From: Cyanobium sp. Cruz CV13-4-11 | GTDB taxonomy: Bacteria > Cyanobacteriota > Cyanobacteriia > PCC-6307 > Cyanobiaceae | DNA length: 58,463 nt | Direction: 5' to 3' | Assembly: GCF_024346055.1 (NCBI RefSeq) | Contig: NZ_JAGQCH010000020.1 | Location: forward strand, 1 to 58,463 | Part shown: positions 15,723 through 25,070 of the stretch, in pieces | Numbering within the stretch: position 1 is the stretch's first letter | Layout of the letters: every line of letters begins with the position of its first letter | Notes under the pieces: generated by a model | What the model was told of the DNA's origin: nothing | The model's input: only the letters and a program-made list of their open reading frames with translations | Databases searched by the model: none | Translations under genes and position numbers: made by a program

Positions 15723-17735
15723 ATGTCCAGTCAGAACGTCAATCCCATCGTCCGCTCCGGCAACGGCGCCAAAGCCAAGCATCAGGGCCTGCGCGTCATT
15801 CCGCTGGGCGGCCTGCACGAGATTGGCAAGAACACCTGCGTCTTCGAATACGGCGATGAGCTGATGCTCGTCGATGCCGGCCTCGCCTTCCCCAGCGACG
15901 GCATGCACGGCGTCAATGTGGTGATGCCCGACACCAGCTATCTGCGCGAGAACCAGAAGCGCATCCGCGGCATGGTGGTCACCCATGGCCACGAAGATCA
16001 CATCGGCGGCATTCCCCACCACCTCAAGAACTTCAACATCCCGATCATCTACGGCCCCCGGCTGGCGATGTCGATGTTGCAGGGGAAGATGGAGGAGGCG
16101 GGCGTCACGGACCGCACCACGATCCAGACGGTTGGCCCGCGGGATGTGGTGCACGTCGGCCAGCACTTCAAGGTCGAATTCATCCGTAACACCCACTCGA
16201 TGGCCGACAGCTTCACGCTGGCCATCACCACGCCCGTTGGCGTGATCGTCTTCACCGGCGACTTCAAGTTCGACCACACCCCCGTCGATGGCGAGACCTT
16301 CGACATCCAGCGCCTGGCCCATTACGGCGAGCAGGGTGTGCTGTGCCTGTTCAGCGATTCCACCAACGCCGAGATCCCTGGTTTCACCCCACCGGAACGG
16401 TCCGTGTTCCCGAACCTGGATCGCCACATCAGCCAGGCGGAAGGCCGGGTGATCATCACCACCTTCGCCAGTTCGATTCATCGGGTTTCGATGATTCTCG
16501 AACTGGCGATGAAGAATGGCCGCAAGGTTGGTCTGCTGGGCCGCTCGATGCTCAACGTGATCGCCAAGGCCCGGGAGCTCGGCTACATGCGTGCCCCTGA
16601 TGATCTGTTCGTTCCCATCAAGCAGATCCGCGACCTGCCCGACCGCGAAACCCTCCTCCTGATGACCGGCAGCCAGGGCGAACCGCTGGCGGCCCTCAGC
16701 CGCATCTCCCGCGGCGAGCACCCCCAGGTTCAGGTCAAGTCCACCGACACGATCATTTTTTCTGCCAGCCCCATCCCCGGCAACACCATCTCGGTGGTGA
16801 ACACCATCGACCGACTGATGATGATGGGCGCCAAGGTGGTCTACGGCAAGGGCGAGGGCATCCACGTCTCCGGACACGGTTGCCAGGAGGACCACAAGCT
16901 GATGCTGGCGCTGGCCAAGCCGAAATTCTTCGTGCCCGTGCATGGCGAGCACCGCATGCTCGTCTGCCATTCCAAGACGGCGCAGTCGATGGGTGTGCCG
17001 GCCGATCACATCCTGATCATCGACAACGGCGACGTGGTGGAACTCACCTCCGACACCATCAACAAGGGCGAGCCTGTCAAGGCCGGCATCGAGCTGCTGG
17101 ATGCTTCGCGCAACGGCATCGTCGATGCTCGGGTGCTCAAGGAACGCCAGCAACTGGCTGAGGACGGTGTGATCACCCTGCTGGCGGTGATCACCACCGA
17201 TGGCGTGATGGCGGCACCGCCACGGGTGAATCTGCGCGGTGTGGTCACCGCCGCCGATGCCCGCAAGCTCTCCGTCTGGGCCGAACGGGAAATCACCTGG
17301 GTGCTGGAGAATCGCTGGAACCAGCTCGCCCGTAACACCGGTGGCAAGGCTCCGGACGTCGACTGGGTGGGTGTGCAACGGGAGGTGGAGCTGGGCCTGC
17401 AGCGCCGCCTGCGCCGCGAGCTGCAGGTGGATCCGCTGATCATCTGCCTGGTGCAGCCCGCTCCGGCCGGCACCCCGGCCTACAAGGGCCGGGCCGATGC
17501 CGAGCCCGACACCCGTCCGGCGACCCGCGGCGGACGCAGGGATGGCGGTGGCCGTCAGGCGGCCGCCGCCGTGCCCCAGCGCCAGCTGGTGACGGCCGCC
17601 GCCGCTGCGGCTCCGGCGGCCACCATGGCGGCGCCGGTCCCGGCACCTGCAACGGTTGTCACCAAGGCCCCCCCTGAGGAGCCGGAACCCACCGGTCGCG
17701 TTCGCCGCCGTCGCTCCGCCGCCTCGGCGGGCTGA
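15723..17735 (+). CDS. rnj: ribonuclease J
   Basis: This is a beta-CASP metallo-beta-lactamase ribonuclease with 5' exo- and endonuclease roles in RNA decay and processing. The metal-binding THGHEDHIGG places H88, H90, D92 and H93 in the active site. TGDFKFDHTP supplies a further aspartate and VPVHGEHRML the late histidine, and TGSQGEPLAALSRI is the beta-CASP signature. The first ~560 residues align with RNase J; the last ~70 are alanine-, proline- and arginine-rich, ending VRRRRSAASAG, an unstructured basic tail seen in cyanobacterial members that may help to bind RNA. ATG 15723 follows the dapA stop by 77 bases. Confidence 0.95.
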   Translation: MSSQNVNPIVRSGNGAKAKHQGLRVIPLGGLHEIGKNTCVFEYGDELMLVDAGLAFPSDGMHGVNVVMPDTSYLRENQKRIRGMVVTHGHEDHIGGIPHHLKNFNIPIIYGPRLAMSMLQGKMEEAGVTDRTTIQTVGPRDVVHVGQHFKVEFIRNTHSMADSFTLAITTPVGVIVFTGDFKFDHTPVDGETFDIQRLAHYGEQGVLCLFSDSTNAEIPGFTPPERSVFPNLDRHISQAEGRVIITTFASSIHRVSMILELAMKNGRKVGLLGRSMLNVIAKARELGYMRAPDDLFVPIKQIRDLPDRETLLLMTGSQGEPLAALSRISRGEHPQVQVKSTDTIIFSASPIPGNTISVVNTIDRLMMMGAKVVYGKGEGIHVSGHGCQEDHKLMLALAKPKFFVPVHGEHRMLVCHSKTAQSMGVPADHILIIDNGDVVELTSDTINKGEPVKAGIELLDASRNGIVDARVLKERQQLAEDGVITLLAVITTDGVMAAPPRVNLRGVVTAADARKLSVWAEREITWVLENRWNQLARNTGGKAPDVDWVGVQREVELGLQRRLRRELQVDPLIICLVQPAPAGTPAYKGRADAEPDTRPATRGGRRDGGGRQAAAAVPQRQLVTAAAAAAPAATMAAPVPAPATVVTKAPPEEPEPTGRVRRRRSAASAG

Positions 17736-17755
17736 TCGCCGGTCTCCCTCTGGCT

Positions 17756-17774
17756 GGGGCCCGCCCGGGGCCCC
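17756..17774. terminator. GC-rich hairpin between convergent rnj and 17796-18482
   Basis: GGGGCC at 17756-17761 pairs with GGCCCC at 17769-17774 around a 7-base loop. It lies between two convergent genes, where a bidirectional terminator is expected, but there is no T-run on either side. Confidence 0.45.
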
Positions 17775-17795
17775 GGCTGCGGGGTTGCCTGGGCC

Positions 17796-18482
17796 TCAGC
17801 CGATGCTGACCAGCATCAGGCCTCGGAGCAGGTCCTCATCGGCCTTGTCCTGGGACGCCGTGGCACTGATGGGTTCCTGCCAGGCGAGCTCCACGTCCTC
17901 GGCAAGGGATGGATCGGCCTGGAGCAGTTCGATCAGTTCGGGCTCCTCAACCACGTCCGGAATCAACGAGGGCTCGCTCCAGGGGGCGGCCGGTGTCACT
18001 GCCGGAACCTCCCCGGTGGGCACCACCGTCTCCAGATCGCCGCTGGGGGCTGGTGTGGCCGGCGATTGGCTCAGCCATGGGGCCGCGGCGCCGCTCACCG
18101 CCTGGGCGGGGGAGGTGGAGCTGGGCGCGATCAGGGCTGTCGCGGCTGCCTCCGTGGCCTGCACGGCGGGCGTCTCTGCAATGGCGCACTGTTTCAAGCC
18201 CTGCTCGGCGATCCTGATGAGGGCGGCTTCGCTGCTCTGGGCCGCCACGGCTGCGTAGTAGCCGACGGCTGCGGTCCTTTCTGTGTAGCCGTAGAGCTGG
18301 GTATGACCCAGCAGCAGCTGCAGCCGCATCTGCAACCCGACGACCTGGGTGTTGTCCGATGCCTGGAGCTGCTGCAGCAGCTCCTCACCGTCCTGCAGCA
18401 CGGTGGCCCATTGTTCTTTTGAGTAGGCCTGCTCGATCACCGCGTAGCGCTGGGCGGCTTCGTTGGCGGTGGTCTCAGCCAT
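17796..18482 (-). CDS. conserved hypothetical picocyanobacterial protein
   Basis: The function is not recognised. The first ~105 residues are alpha-helical with a TPR-like feel (AQRYAVIEQAYSKEQWATVL, LQMRLQLLLGHTQLYG, VGYYAAVAAQ). Residues ~110-180 are a proline-, alanine- and threonine-rich linker, and the acidic C-terminus has EPELIELLQADPSLAEDVEL. There is no signal peptide or membrane segment. The start overlaps the end of tilS by eight bases, so it follows tilS in one transcript. Helical N-terminus, disordered middle and acidic tail suggest a scaffold or binding protein, but this is only an inference from composition. Confidence 0.7.
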   Translation of the reverse strand: MAETTANEAAQRYAVIEQAYSKEQWATVLQDGEELLQQLQASDNTQVVGLQMRLQLLLGHTQLYGYTERTAAVGYYAAVAAQSSEAALIRIAEQGLKQCAIAETPAVQATEAAATALIAPSSTSPAQAVSGAAAPWLSQSPATPAPSGDLETVVPTGEVPAVTPAAPWSEPSLIPDVVEEPELIELLQADPSLAEDVELAWQEPISATASQDKADEDLLRGLMLVSIG

Positions 18483-19506
18483 GGAGCGCGTCAGGAGTTC
18501 GGACCCACAGTGTGCTGCGATCCCAGTGCAGTTGCCATCCTCTGGCCAGATCCAGACGGCCTGGATCCCCCCCGCGGCCCAACCGGCTCACCAGGGTGTC
18601 GAGGTTTTTCGCACCCGGGTCGCTGCCCAGGTGGCGATGCAGCCAGTGCTGCAGCAGCCGGCGCTGGCTGGCCGGGGCCAGGCTGAGCAGCCGACCGCGC
18701 TGCAGCCCACCGGGTGTCCCTTCGGCCTCCAGGGCCCCCAGGGCCAGCTCCAGCAGCTCCGTTTCCGCTTCAAACTGCTGCTCCAGCCGCTCCGCCTGGG
18801 CACTGATCCGCCGGCTGGCTCCCGGGTGGAGGGCCTCCAGCACCGGCATCACCTCGGCGCGCAGTCGGTTGCGGGCGAAGCGCAGGTCGGCGTTGCTGCT
18901 GTCCTCCCAGACCGGCAGATGGCGTTCCCGGCAGAGGCGGCCGGTGTCGGCGCGGTCAAACACCAGCAGGGGGCGGGCCAGCCGCAGGGCGCCGGCCTCC
19001 GGGCCCAGGGGGCGGCTGGCCCGCAGGCTGGAGAGGCCCCGCAGGTGGCTGCCCCGGGCCAGGTTGAGCAGCACCGTTTCGGCCCGGTCGCTGGCGGTGT
19101 GGCCCGTGACCACGTGGGTGCAGTGCCAGCGGAGCGCCGCCTCGGCCAGGCGGCCGTAGCGCCAGTCCCGGGCCTCGGCTTCGCTGAGCGGCACCGGATC
19201 GGCCTGATCGAGCTGCAGGGCCAGTCCCTGGCTCCGGGCCCATTGCTGCAGTTCCCAGGCCTGGTGTGCGGCGTCGGGGCGCCAGCCGTGGTCTCCGTGC
19301 CATAGCTGCAGACGCCAGCCATGCAGAGGTTGCAGGTCGTGCAGGAGGGTGGTCAGGGCCATCGAATCCTGCCCGCCGGACACGGCCAGCAGCAGGGACG
19401 CCCCCGCCGGCAGCAGGCAGGGGTGCCGCAGCAGGTGGCGGTGCAGGCGCGTCTGGTCGCTGCCCCAGGGCCGCCGCGGCTGACTTGGGTCGGGTGGGAG
19501 AATCAC
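18475..19506 (-). CDS. tilS: tRNA(Ile)-lysidine synthase
   Basis: TilS attaches lysine to C34 of the minor tRNA-Ile so that it reads AUA, an essential step. The PP-loop ATP-binding motif AVSGGQDSMALTTLL lies at ~41-55, with SGGQDS at 43-48. GDHGWR (~70), VVTGHTASDRAETVLLNLARG and the RLARPLL segment follow as in the family. The protein is 343 residues, with the N-terminal catalytic domain and most of the tRNA-binding part, and lacks the longest C-terminal extension, as is usual in cyanobacteria. GTG 19506 is the start. Only 23 bases separate it from the divergent DUF561 gene. Confidence 0.93.
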   Translation of the reverse strand: MILPPDPSQPRRPWGSDQTRLHRHLLRHPCLLPAGASLLLAVSGGQDSMALTTLLHDLQPLHGWRLQLWHGDHGWRPDAAHQAWELQQWARSQGLALQLDQADPVPLSEAEARDWRYGRLAEAALRWHCTHVVTGHTASDRAETVLLNLARGSHLRGLSSLRASRPLGPEAGALRLARPLLVFDRADTGRLCRERHLPVWEDSSNADLRFARNRLRAEVMPVLEALHPGASRRISAQAERLEQQFEAETELLELALGALEAEGTPGGLQRGRLLSLAPASQRRLLQHWLHRHLGSDPGAKNLDTLVSRLGRGGDPGRLDLARGWQLHWDRSTLWVRTPDALHG

Positions 19507-19529
19507 GTCACGCTTCCATTCGTCCGCCG

Positions 19530-20300
19530 ATGTCCCGTCTCTCCAGCCTGCCCACCGCCCTGCAGCAGGCGATTCGCCAGGGGCGGGCGCTGAAGGTCAT
19601 CGCTGGACTGGATAACTTCGACGCGGCCCGTGTGCAGCAGGTGGTCAGGGCCGCTGCCGCCGGTGGCGCCGACCTGGTGGATCTGGCCTGTGACCCCACC
19701 CTGGTGCGCCTGGCCGTGGCGCTGGCTCCGCAGCTGCCGATCTGCGTCTCGGCGGTGGATCCGGCCCTGTTCCCCCCAGCCGTGGCGGCCGGAGCGGCCA
19801 TGGTGGAGATCGGCAACTACGACAGCTTCTATCCCCAGGGGCGTGTCTTCGGTGCCGAGGAGGTGCTGGGGCTCACCCGCCGCACCCGGGAGCTGCTGCC
19901 GGAAACGGTGCTCTCGGTCACCGTGCCCCACACCATGCCCCTTGACGGCCAGGAACGGCTGGCGGTGGAGCTGGTGGCCGCGGGCGCAGATCTGATTCAG
20001 ACCGAGGGCGGAACCAGCTCCCGTCCCCTCAGCGCCGGCGCCCTGGGCCTGATCGAAAAGGCCGCCCCGACCCTGGCGGCCGCCCATGCCATCAGCCGGG
20101 CGGTGGCCGTGCCGGTGCTGTGTGCCTCCGGCCTGTCTGCCGTCACGGTGCCGATGGCCCTGGCCGCCGGTGCCGCCGGTGTCGGGGTCGGCTCCGCCGT
20201 CAACCGCCTCGATGACGAACTCGCCATGGTGGCCGTGGTGCGTGCCCTGCGGGAAGCGTTGCCCGCGGCGGTTGTTGTTCATGGCGAACGGCTTCAGTAA
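19530..20300 (+). CDS. DUF561 family protein (TIM-barrel-like)
   Basis: From ATG 19530 the 256-residue product begins MSRLSSLPTALQQAIRQGRA, followed by LKVIAGLDNFDAARVQQVV, which is typical of the DUF561 family found in cyanobacteria and plastids. The alternation of strands ending in aspartate or glutamate (DLVDLACD, AMVEIGNYDSFYPQGR, VLSVTVPHTMPLDGQ, DLIQTEGGTSS) and the final glycine-rich AAGAAGVGVGSAVNRL resemble a TIM barrel with a C-terminal phosphate-binding loop. No activity is established to my knowledge. The frame is open upstream into tilS antisense sequence, which is rejected as coding. Confidence 0.85.
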   Translation: MSRLSSLPTALQQAIRQGRALKVIAGLDNFDAARVQQVVRAAAAGGADLVDLACDPTLVRLAVALAPQLPICVSAVDPALFPPAVAAGAAMVEIGNYDSFYPQGRVFGAEEVLGLTRRTRELLPETVLSVTVPHTMPLDGQERLAVELVAAGADLIQTEGGTSSRPLSAGALGLIEKAAPTLAAAHAISRAVAVPVLCASGLSAVTVPMALAAGAAGVGVGSAVNRLDDELAMVAVVRALREALPAAVVVHGERLQ

Positions 20301-20327
20301 TCTGGTTGAGCTTCTGCTCTACCTCCC

Positions 20328-20750
20328 ATGGGCTCGCTTGTCTGGCTTCTGCAATGGCCGATCCGGGCCCTCATTCTGCTCCTGGTGTCCTGGTTGCCCC
20401 TGGGGGTGGAGATGGCCAGCTTCCCGGTCGCCCTCCTGTCGGCCGTCGTCATCGGTCTGCTGGGCACGCTGCTGATCTGGCCGCTGAAGCTGATTCTTGG
20501 GCCGATCTGGGCTGTCACCTCCCTGGGGGGCCTCATCAGCCCGGTGTCGTTCCTGTTCAACTGGCTGATCACGATCATCCTGTTCGGCCTGGCCGCCTGG
20601 TTGATCAAGGGCTTCCAGCTCAAGAACGGTCTGGTCAGCGCCATCCTCGGGGCCTTGGTCTACAGCGTTCTGAGCACAGTCGTGCTGCGCTTTCTCGGCC
20701 TGGAGATTCCCTTCACCCGGGCGATGGCGGCCACCACCGGCCTGGGCTGA
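20328..20750 (+). CDS. small membrane protein, phage-holin-4 family
   Basis: The 140-residue protein is almost wholly hydrophobic, with about four membrane segments (WLLQWPIRALILLLVSWLPL, FPVALLSAVVIGLLGTLLIW, ISPVSFLFNWLITIILFGLA, VSAILGALVYSVLSTVVL). This pattern fits the phage holin family 4 / superfamily IV membrane proteins, which are widespread in cyanobacterial chromosomes outside any prophage and have no established role. It lies between the DUF561 gene and uvrB on the same strand with short gaps. No phage genes are nearby, so a lysis role is unlikely. Confidence 0.75.
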   Translation: MGSLVWLLQWPIRALILLLVSWLPLGVEMASFPVALLSAVVIGLLGTLLIWPLKLILGPIWAVTSLGGLISPVSFLFNWLITIILFGLAAWLIKGFQLKNGLVSAILGALVYSVLSTVVLRFLGLEIPFTRAMAATTGLG

Positions 20751-20801
20751 TCGGTTTTCCCCGCCGAGCCGTTCCCCGGGGGTGAACGCCAGAATGGCCT
20801 G

Positions 20802-22811
20802 ATGCCATTTCAGCTTCACGCCCCCTACGTGCCCAAGGGTGACCAACCCACCGCCATCGAAGCGATGGTGAAGGGCGTTGACGACGGGGAACGCTTCCAG
20901 ACCCTGCTGGGGGCCACCGGCACCGGCAAGACCTTCTCGATCGCCAACGTGATCGCCCGCACGGGGCGTCCCACCCTGGTGCTGGCCCACAACAAGACGC
21001 TGGCGGCCCAGCTCTGCAACGAGCTGCGGGAATTTTTCCCCCACAATGCCGTCGAATACTTCATCTCCTATTACGACTACTACCAGCCCGAGGCCTACGT
21101 TCCCGTCTCGGACACCTACATCGCCAAGACCGCCTCGATCAACGAGGAGATCGACATGTTGCGGCACTCGGCCACCCGGTCGCTGTTCGAGCGCCGCGAT
21201 GTGATCGTCGTGGCCTCGATCAGCTGCATCTACGGCCTGGGCATCCCTTCGGAATACCTCAAGGCCGCCGTCAAGTTCGAGGTGGGCGACAAGTTGGATC
21301 TGCGCGGCTCCCTGCGGGATCTGGTCAACAACCAGTACTCCCGCAACGACATCGAGATCAGCCGCGGTCGCTTCCGGGTGCGGGGCGATGTGCTCGAGAT
21401 CGGACCCGCCTACGAAGACCGGCTGGTGCGGATCGAGCTGTTCGGCGATGAGGTGGAGGCGATCCGCTACGTGGATCCCACCACCGGCGAAATCCTCCAG
21501 AGCCTGGAGACCATCAACATCTACCCGGCCAAGCACTTCGTGACGCCCAAGGAGCGGCTGCAGGGGGCGATCCAGGCGATCCGGGCCGAACTGCGCGAAC
21601 GCCTGGATGTGCTCAACGGCCAGGGTCGGCTGCTGGAGGCCCAGCGCCTGGAGCAGCGCACCACCTACGACCTGGAGATGCTGGAGCAGGTGGGCTACTG
21701 CAACGGGGTCGAGAACTACGCCCGGCACCTGGCCGGTCGGGAGGCCGGCACCCCGCCCGAGTGCCTGATCGATTACTTCCCCGACGACTGGCTGCTGGTG
21801 GTGGATGAGAGCCACGTGACCTGCTCCCAGCTGCAGGCCATGTACAACGGCGACCAGAGCCGCAAGCAGGTGCTGATCGAGCACGGCTTCCGGCTGCCCA
21901 GCGCGGCCGACAACCGGCCCCTCAAGGGGGACGAGTTCTGGACCAAGGCCCGCCAGACCATCTTCGTCTCGGCCACCCCCGGCGCCTGGGAGCTGGCCCA
22001 GAGCCAGGGCCAGGTGGTGCAGCAGGTCATCCGCCCCACCGGCGTTCTCGACCCGATCGTGGAGGTGCGCCCCTCCGAGGGCCAGATCGATGATCTGCTC
22101 GGCGAGATCCGGGTGCGGGCCGATCGCCAGGAGCGGGTGCTGGTCACCACCCTCACCAAGCGCATGGCGGAGGACCTCACCGATTACCTGGCCGAGAACG
22201 GGGTGCGGGTGCGCTATCTGCACTCGGAGATCCATTCGATCGAGCGGATCGAGATCATCCAGGATCTGCGCAACGGCGCCTACGACGTGCTCGTGGGCGT
22301 CAACCTGCTGCGGGAGGGTCTCGACCTGCCCGAGGTGTCCCTGGTGGCGATCCTCGACGCTGACAAGGAGGGCTTCCTGCGGGCGGAACGCTCCCTCATC
22401 CAGACGATCGGCCGGGCGGCGCGCCACATCGATGGGGTGGCCCTCCTCTATGCCGACAACCTCACCGACTCGATGGCCAAGGCGATCTCCGAGACGGAGC
22501 GGCGCCGGGTGATTCAGCACGCCTACAACGAGCGCCACGGAATCACGCCCACCCCCGCCGGCAAGCGGGCGGGCAACTCGATCCTCACCTTCCTCGAGCT
22601 CTCACGCCGACTCAGTGACGACCAGCTGGAAGAGGCGGCCGACCAGGCCGAGCACAACGCGGTCTCCCTCGATGCGTTGCCCGAACTGATCAGGCAGCTG
22701 GAGGAGAAGATGAAGGTGGCGGCGAAGAGCCTGGAGTTCGAGGAGGCCGCCAACCTGCGCGACCGGATCAAGAACCTGCGCCAGAAGCTGGTGGGACGCC
22801 CCGCGGCCTAG
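20802..22811 (+). CDS. uvrB: excinuclease ABC subunit B
   Basis: UvrB verifies DNA damage and forms the pre-incision complex in nucleotide excision repair. The 669-residue protein contains Walker A GATGTGKT at 37-44, the damage-probing beta-hairpin [12 protein letters not shown] at ~90-101, the helicase motif II equivalent VVDESHVT, motif V/VI region [20 protein letters not shown] and [11 protein letters not shown]-terminal UVR motif for contact with UvrC lies at ~625-660 ([20 protein letters not shown]). All conserved blocks are intact. The stop overlaps the convergent mscL stop by four bases. Confidence 0.97.
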   Translation: MPFQLHAPYVPKGDQPTAIEAMVKGVDDGERFQTLLGATGTGKTFSIANVIARTGRPTLVLAHNKTLAAQLCNELREFFPHNAVEYFISYYDYYQPEAYVPVSDTYIAKTASINEEIDMLRHSATRSLFERRDVIVVASISCIYGLGIPSEYLKAAVKFEVGDKLDLRGSLRDLVNNQYSRNDIEISRGRFRVRGDVLEIGPAYEDRLVRIELFGDEVEAIRYVDPTTGEILQSLETINIYPAKHFVTPKERLQGAIQAIRAELRERLDVLNGQGRLLEAQRLEQRTTYDLEMLEQVGYCNGVENYARHLAGREAGTPPECLIDYFPDDWLLVVDESHVTCSQLQAMYNGDQSRKQVLIEHGFRLPSAADNRPLKGDEFWTKARQTIFVSATPGAWELAQSQGQVVQQVIRPTGVLDPIVEVRPSEGQIDDLLGEIRVRADRQERVLVTTLTKRMAEDLTDYLAENGVRVRYLHSEIHSIERIEIIQDLRNGAYDVLVGVNLLREGLDLPEVSLVAILDADKEGFLRAERSLIQTIGRAARHIDGVALLYADNLTDSMAKAISETERRRVIQHAYNERHGITPTPAGKRAGNSILTFLELSRRLSDDQLEEAADQAEHNAVSLDALPELIRQLEEKMKVAAKSLEFEEAANLRDRIKNLRQKLVGRPAA

Positions 22812-23200
22812 AGCGCCCGCCGTTCCAGGGCTTCGGCCAGGCGGTTGGCGGCGGCCGCCAGCTCGGCCTGGGGGTCGGGCCCGGCATCGGCGGCCTTGAT
22901 CTCCTCCTGGCGTTTCATCGCCTCGATGGCCCGCACGATCAGGAACACCACGAAGGCGATCACCAGGAAGTTGATCAGGGCCACGATCACCGCCCCGGCA
23001 GGCCAGGCACTGATCGAATTCACCTGCGCCGCCTTCAGGGCCGGCTCCAGCAAGCTCGTCATCACCAGACTGACGATGGCATCGACCACCTTGCCGAAGG
23101 CACCGCCGATCACCACGGCCACCGCCAGATCGACCACGTTGCCCTTGTTGATGAAATCCTTGAAGTCGCTCAGAAAGGAGGCGGTGGCGCGCCGGGCCAT
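22808..23200 (-). CDS. mscL: large-conductance mechanosensitive channel
   Basis: MscL is the homopentameric pore that releases solutes on sudden osmotic downshift. The 130-residue protein has the N-terminal [20 protein letters not shown] amphipathic helix and TM1, continuing [19 protein letters not shown], which is the most conserved channel segment. A short periplasmic loop, TM2 ([20 protein letters not shown]) and a cytoplasmic helical bundle ending in ALERRAL follow. The periplasmic loop (~45-65) is shorter than in Escherichia coli MscL. It is convergent with uvrB and 32 bases downstream of the metallo-hydrolase/GAF gene. Confidence 0.93.
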   Translation of the reverse strand: MARRATASFLSDFKDFINKGNVVDLAVAVVIGGAFGKVVDAIVSLVMTSLLEPALKAAQVNSISAWPAGAVIVALINFLVIAFVVFLIVRAIEAMKRQEEIKAADAGPDPQAELAAAANRLAEALERRAL

Positions 23201-23232
23201 GGGAATGATTCAACAATGCCGCCCTTTCTACT

Positions 23233-25044
23233 TCATGGTTGAGGGGAGATCTCCAGCAGCACCAGGTCGCGCAGGTCGTGGAGCAGGGAGAGCTCGGTGC
23301 CGCTGAGCTGACGCGGGCGGGTGTCGATCAGGCACAGCGTGCCCAGGCAGGTGCCGTCCGCGAGGATCAGGGGCGAGCCGGCGTAGAAGCGGATCCGGGG
23401 CTCACCGAGCACCAGCGGATTCTCGGCGAAGCGCTCGTCGAGCCAGGTGTCCGCCACCAGCAGGTCCGAGCGCTGGAGGACCGCATGGGTGCAGAAGGCC
23501 AGGTCGCGGGAGGTCTGGCAGGTGGCCAGGCCATGGCAGGACTTGAACCACTGCCGCTCGGCATCGATCAGGCTGATCAGGGCGATCGGCACATCGAAGG
23601 CGGCCGCGGCGATCCGGGTGAGCCGGTCGAAGCGCTCCTCCCGCTCCGTGTCCAGCAGGCCCAGCTCCGCCAGCCGCCGCAGGCGCCGTTCTTCGTCCTG
23701 CGGGGGCCGGGCCCGCTGCCAGCGGCAGGGGGTGCGCAGGCTCCAGGCCCGGATCCTGGCCCGCAGGAAGCTCTCGGAGACGGGCAGCACCAGCCACTCG
23801 CTGACCAGGGGATCGTCGTAGCGGGCCTGCTCCTGGATGGCCGCCAGCATCACGACGGGGATCTCGGCCATCGCCGTGGCCGGGGACTCCTGAAGCCTGC
23901 GGACCAGCCCGGGGCCATCGCGGACGGGGAGCGCCTGCTCCAGCAGCAGCAGGGACGCCCCGTCGCGCTCGAGACGCTGCTTCAGGTCGGCTTCGCCGCT
24001 GGCCACTTGGAAGGGCAGGCCCTCGAGGCGCAGGGCGGTGGTGAGGGCCGCCTCCAGATCCCTGTCCGTCACCCAGACCAGGGCCGGAGGACCGCCGGGA
24101 TCGCCGCTGTGTGCTCCGGGGCTGGACTCGGCCCCCGCTTCAGCTGAAGGGGCGCCGGCTGTGGCGTCCGGGGTGCGGGGGGTGGTGCGCAGCACCAGCC
24201 CCTCCGAAGCCGCCATCACCTCCAGGGGGGAGCCCCGGTCGGCCAGATCGGCGCGCACCCGGGCCAGGATCAGATCGATGGCTGCATCGTTGCGCAGGGG
24301 ATCGTGGTGGGTGAGCACCAGCCGGGCCACCCCGGCCTCCTCGCAGAGGCGCACGGCGTACTCCACCGAGCTGTGGCCCCAGCCGAGCTTGGCGGGGAAC
24401 TCCAGGGCCGTGTACTGGGCGTCGTGGATCACCAGGTCGGCCCCCTCGATGAACTCGGCGTAGTGCAGGTCCTGGCCGGAGAGCGGACCGATGCCGCTGG
24501 CCAGTTCGGGCGCGTGGGGTTCGTGGTCGCAGCAGTAAATGACCGTGGCCCCGTCCGCCTGCAGCCGGTAGGCCAGGGTGAGGGCGGGATGGTTGAGGTG
24601 GTGGGTCGTCACCGTCACCTCGCCGATGCGGAAGGTGCCGACGCCCAGATCGTGGTAGCGGATCGAGGCGGCGAACTGGTCGAGGGTGACCGGGAAGTAG
24701 GCGTGCTGCATCTGGCCGGAGAGCACGCTGCGCAGGCTGCCCGAGAGGCCGCTGGGTCCGTAGACGTCCCAGGCGTGGCCGGGGGAGAAGAAGGGGGCGA
24801 AGAAGGGAAAGCCCTGGATGTGGTCCCAGTGGGTGTGGCTGATCAGCAGCGACCCCTCCATGCCGTCGGGACGCTCCTGCATCAGGGCCTGCCCCAGGCC
24901 GTGGGCGCCGGTGCCGCAGTCGATCACCAGCAGGGTGCCGGCGCCGGAGCGGACCTCCACACAGGAGGTATTGCCGCCGAAGCGGAGGGTGTCCGGGCCG
25001 GGCTTGGCGATCGACCCGCGGGTTCCCCAGAACCGGACCAACAT
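23233..25044 (-). CDS. metallo-beta-lactamase / receiver-like / GAF three-domain protein
   Basis: From ATG 25044 the 603-residue protein has three parts. Residues 1-290 are an MBL-fold hydrolase of the RNase Z/phosphodiesterase-like branch, with FWGTRGSIAKPG at the start, HTHWDH (H70, H72, D74, H75) and further ligands in TTHHLNHPAL and VLTHHDPL. Residues ~320-440 resemble a response-regulator receiver but carry E369 (LLLLEQALP) where the phosphorylated aspartate is expected. Residues ~455-600 are a GAF domain with FCTHAVLQ and IRFYAGSPLI. The frame stays open to 25890, but the extra part is the antisense of lysC and is rejected. A cyclic-nucleotide or RNA phosphodiesterase controlled by GAF sensing is possible; no ligand can be named. 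Confidence 0.8.
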   Translation of the reverse strand: MLVRFWGTRGSIAKPGPDTLRFGGNTSCVEVRSGAGTLLVIDCGTGAHGLGQALMQERPDGMEGSLLISHTHWDHIQGFPFFAPFFSPGHAWDVYGPSGLSGSLRSVLSGQMQHAYFPVTLDQFAASIRYHDLGVGTFRIGEVTVTTHHLNHPALTLAYRLQADGATVIYCCDHEPHAPELASGIGPLSGQDLHYAEFIEGADLVIHDAQYTALEFPAKLGWGHSSVEYAVRLCEEAGVARLVLTHHDPLRNDAAIDLILARVRADLADRGSPLEVMAASEGLVLRTTPRTPDATAGAPSAEAGAESSPGAHSGDPGGPPALVWVTDRDLEAALTTALRLEGLPFQVASGEADLKQRLERDGASLLLLEQALPVRDGPGLVRRLQESPATAMAEIPVVMLAAIQEQARYDDPLVSEWLVLPVSESFLRARIRAWSLRTPCRWQRARPPQDEERRLRRLAELGLLDTEREERFDRLTRIAAAAFDVPIALISLIDAERQWFKSCHGLATCQTSRDLAFCTHAVLQRSDLLVADTWLDERFAENPLVLGEPRIRFYAGSPLILADGTCLGTLCLIDTRPRQLSGTELSLLHDLRDLVLLEISPQP

Positions 25045-25070
25045 GCCCCGTTCCTGGCGCAGCCCCAAGC

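Noticed and set aside
15429..17378. 649-codon minus-strand frame opposite rnj and dapA
   Set aside because: It is rich in His, Asp, Gly and Val as expected of an antisense frame, and RNase J motifs on the plus strand are complete.
20319..22538. 739-codon minus-strand frame opposite uvrB
   Set aside because: It is the antisense shadow of uvrB; no motif is recognisable.
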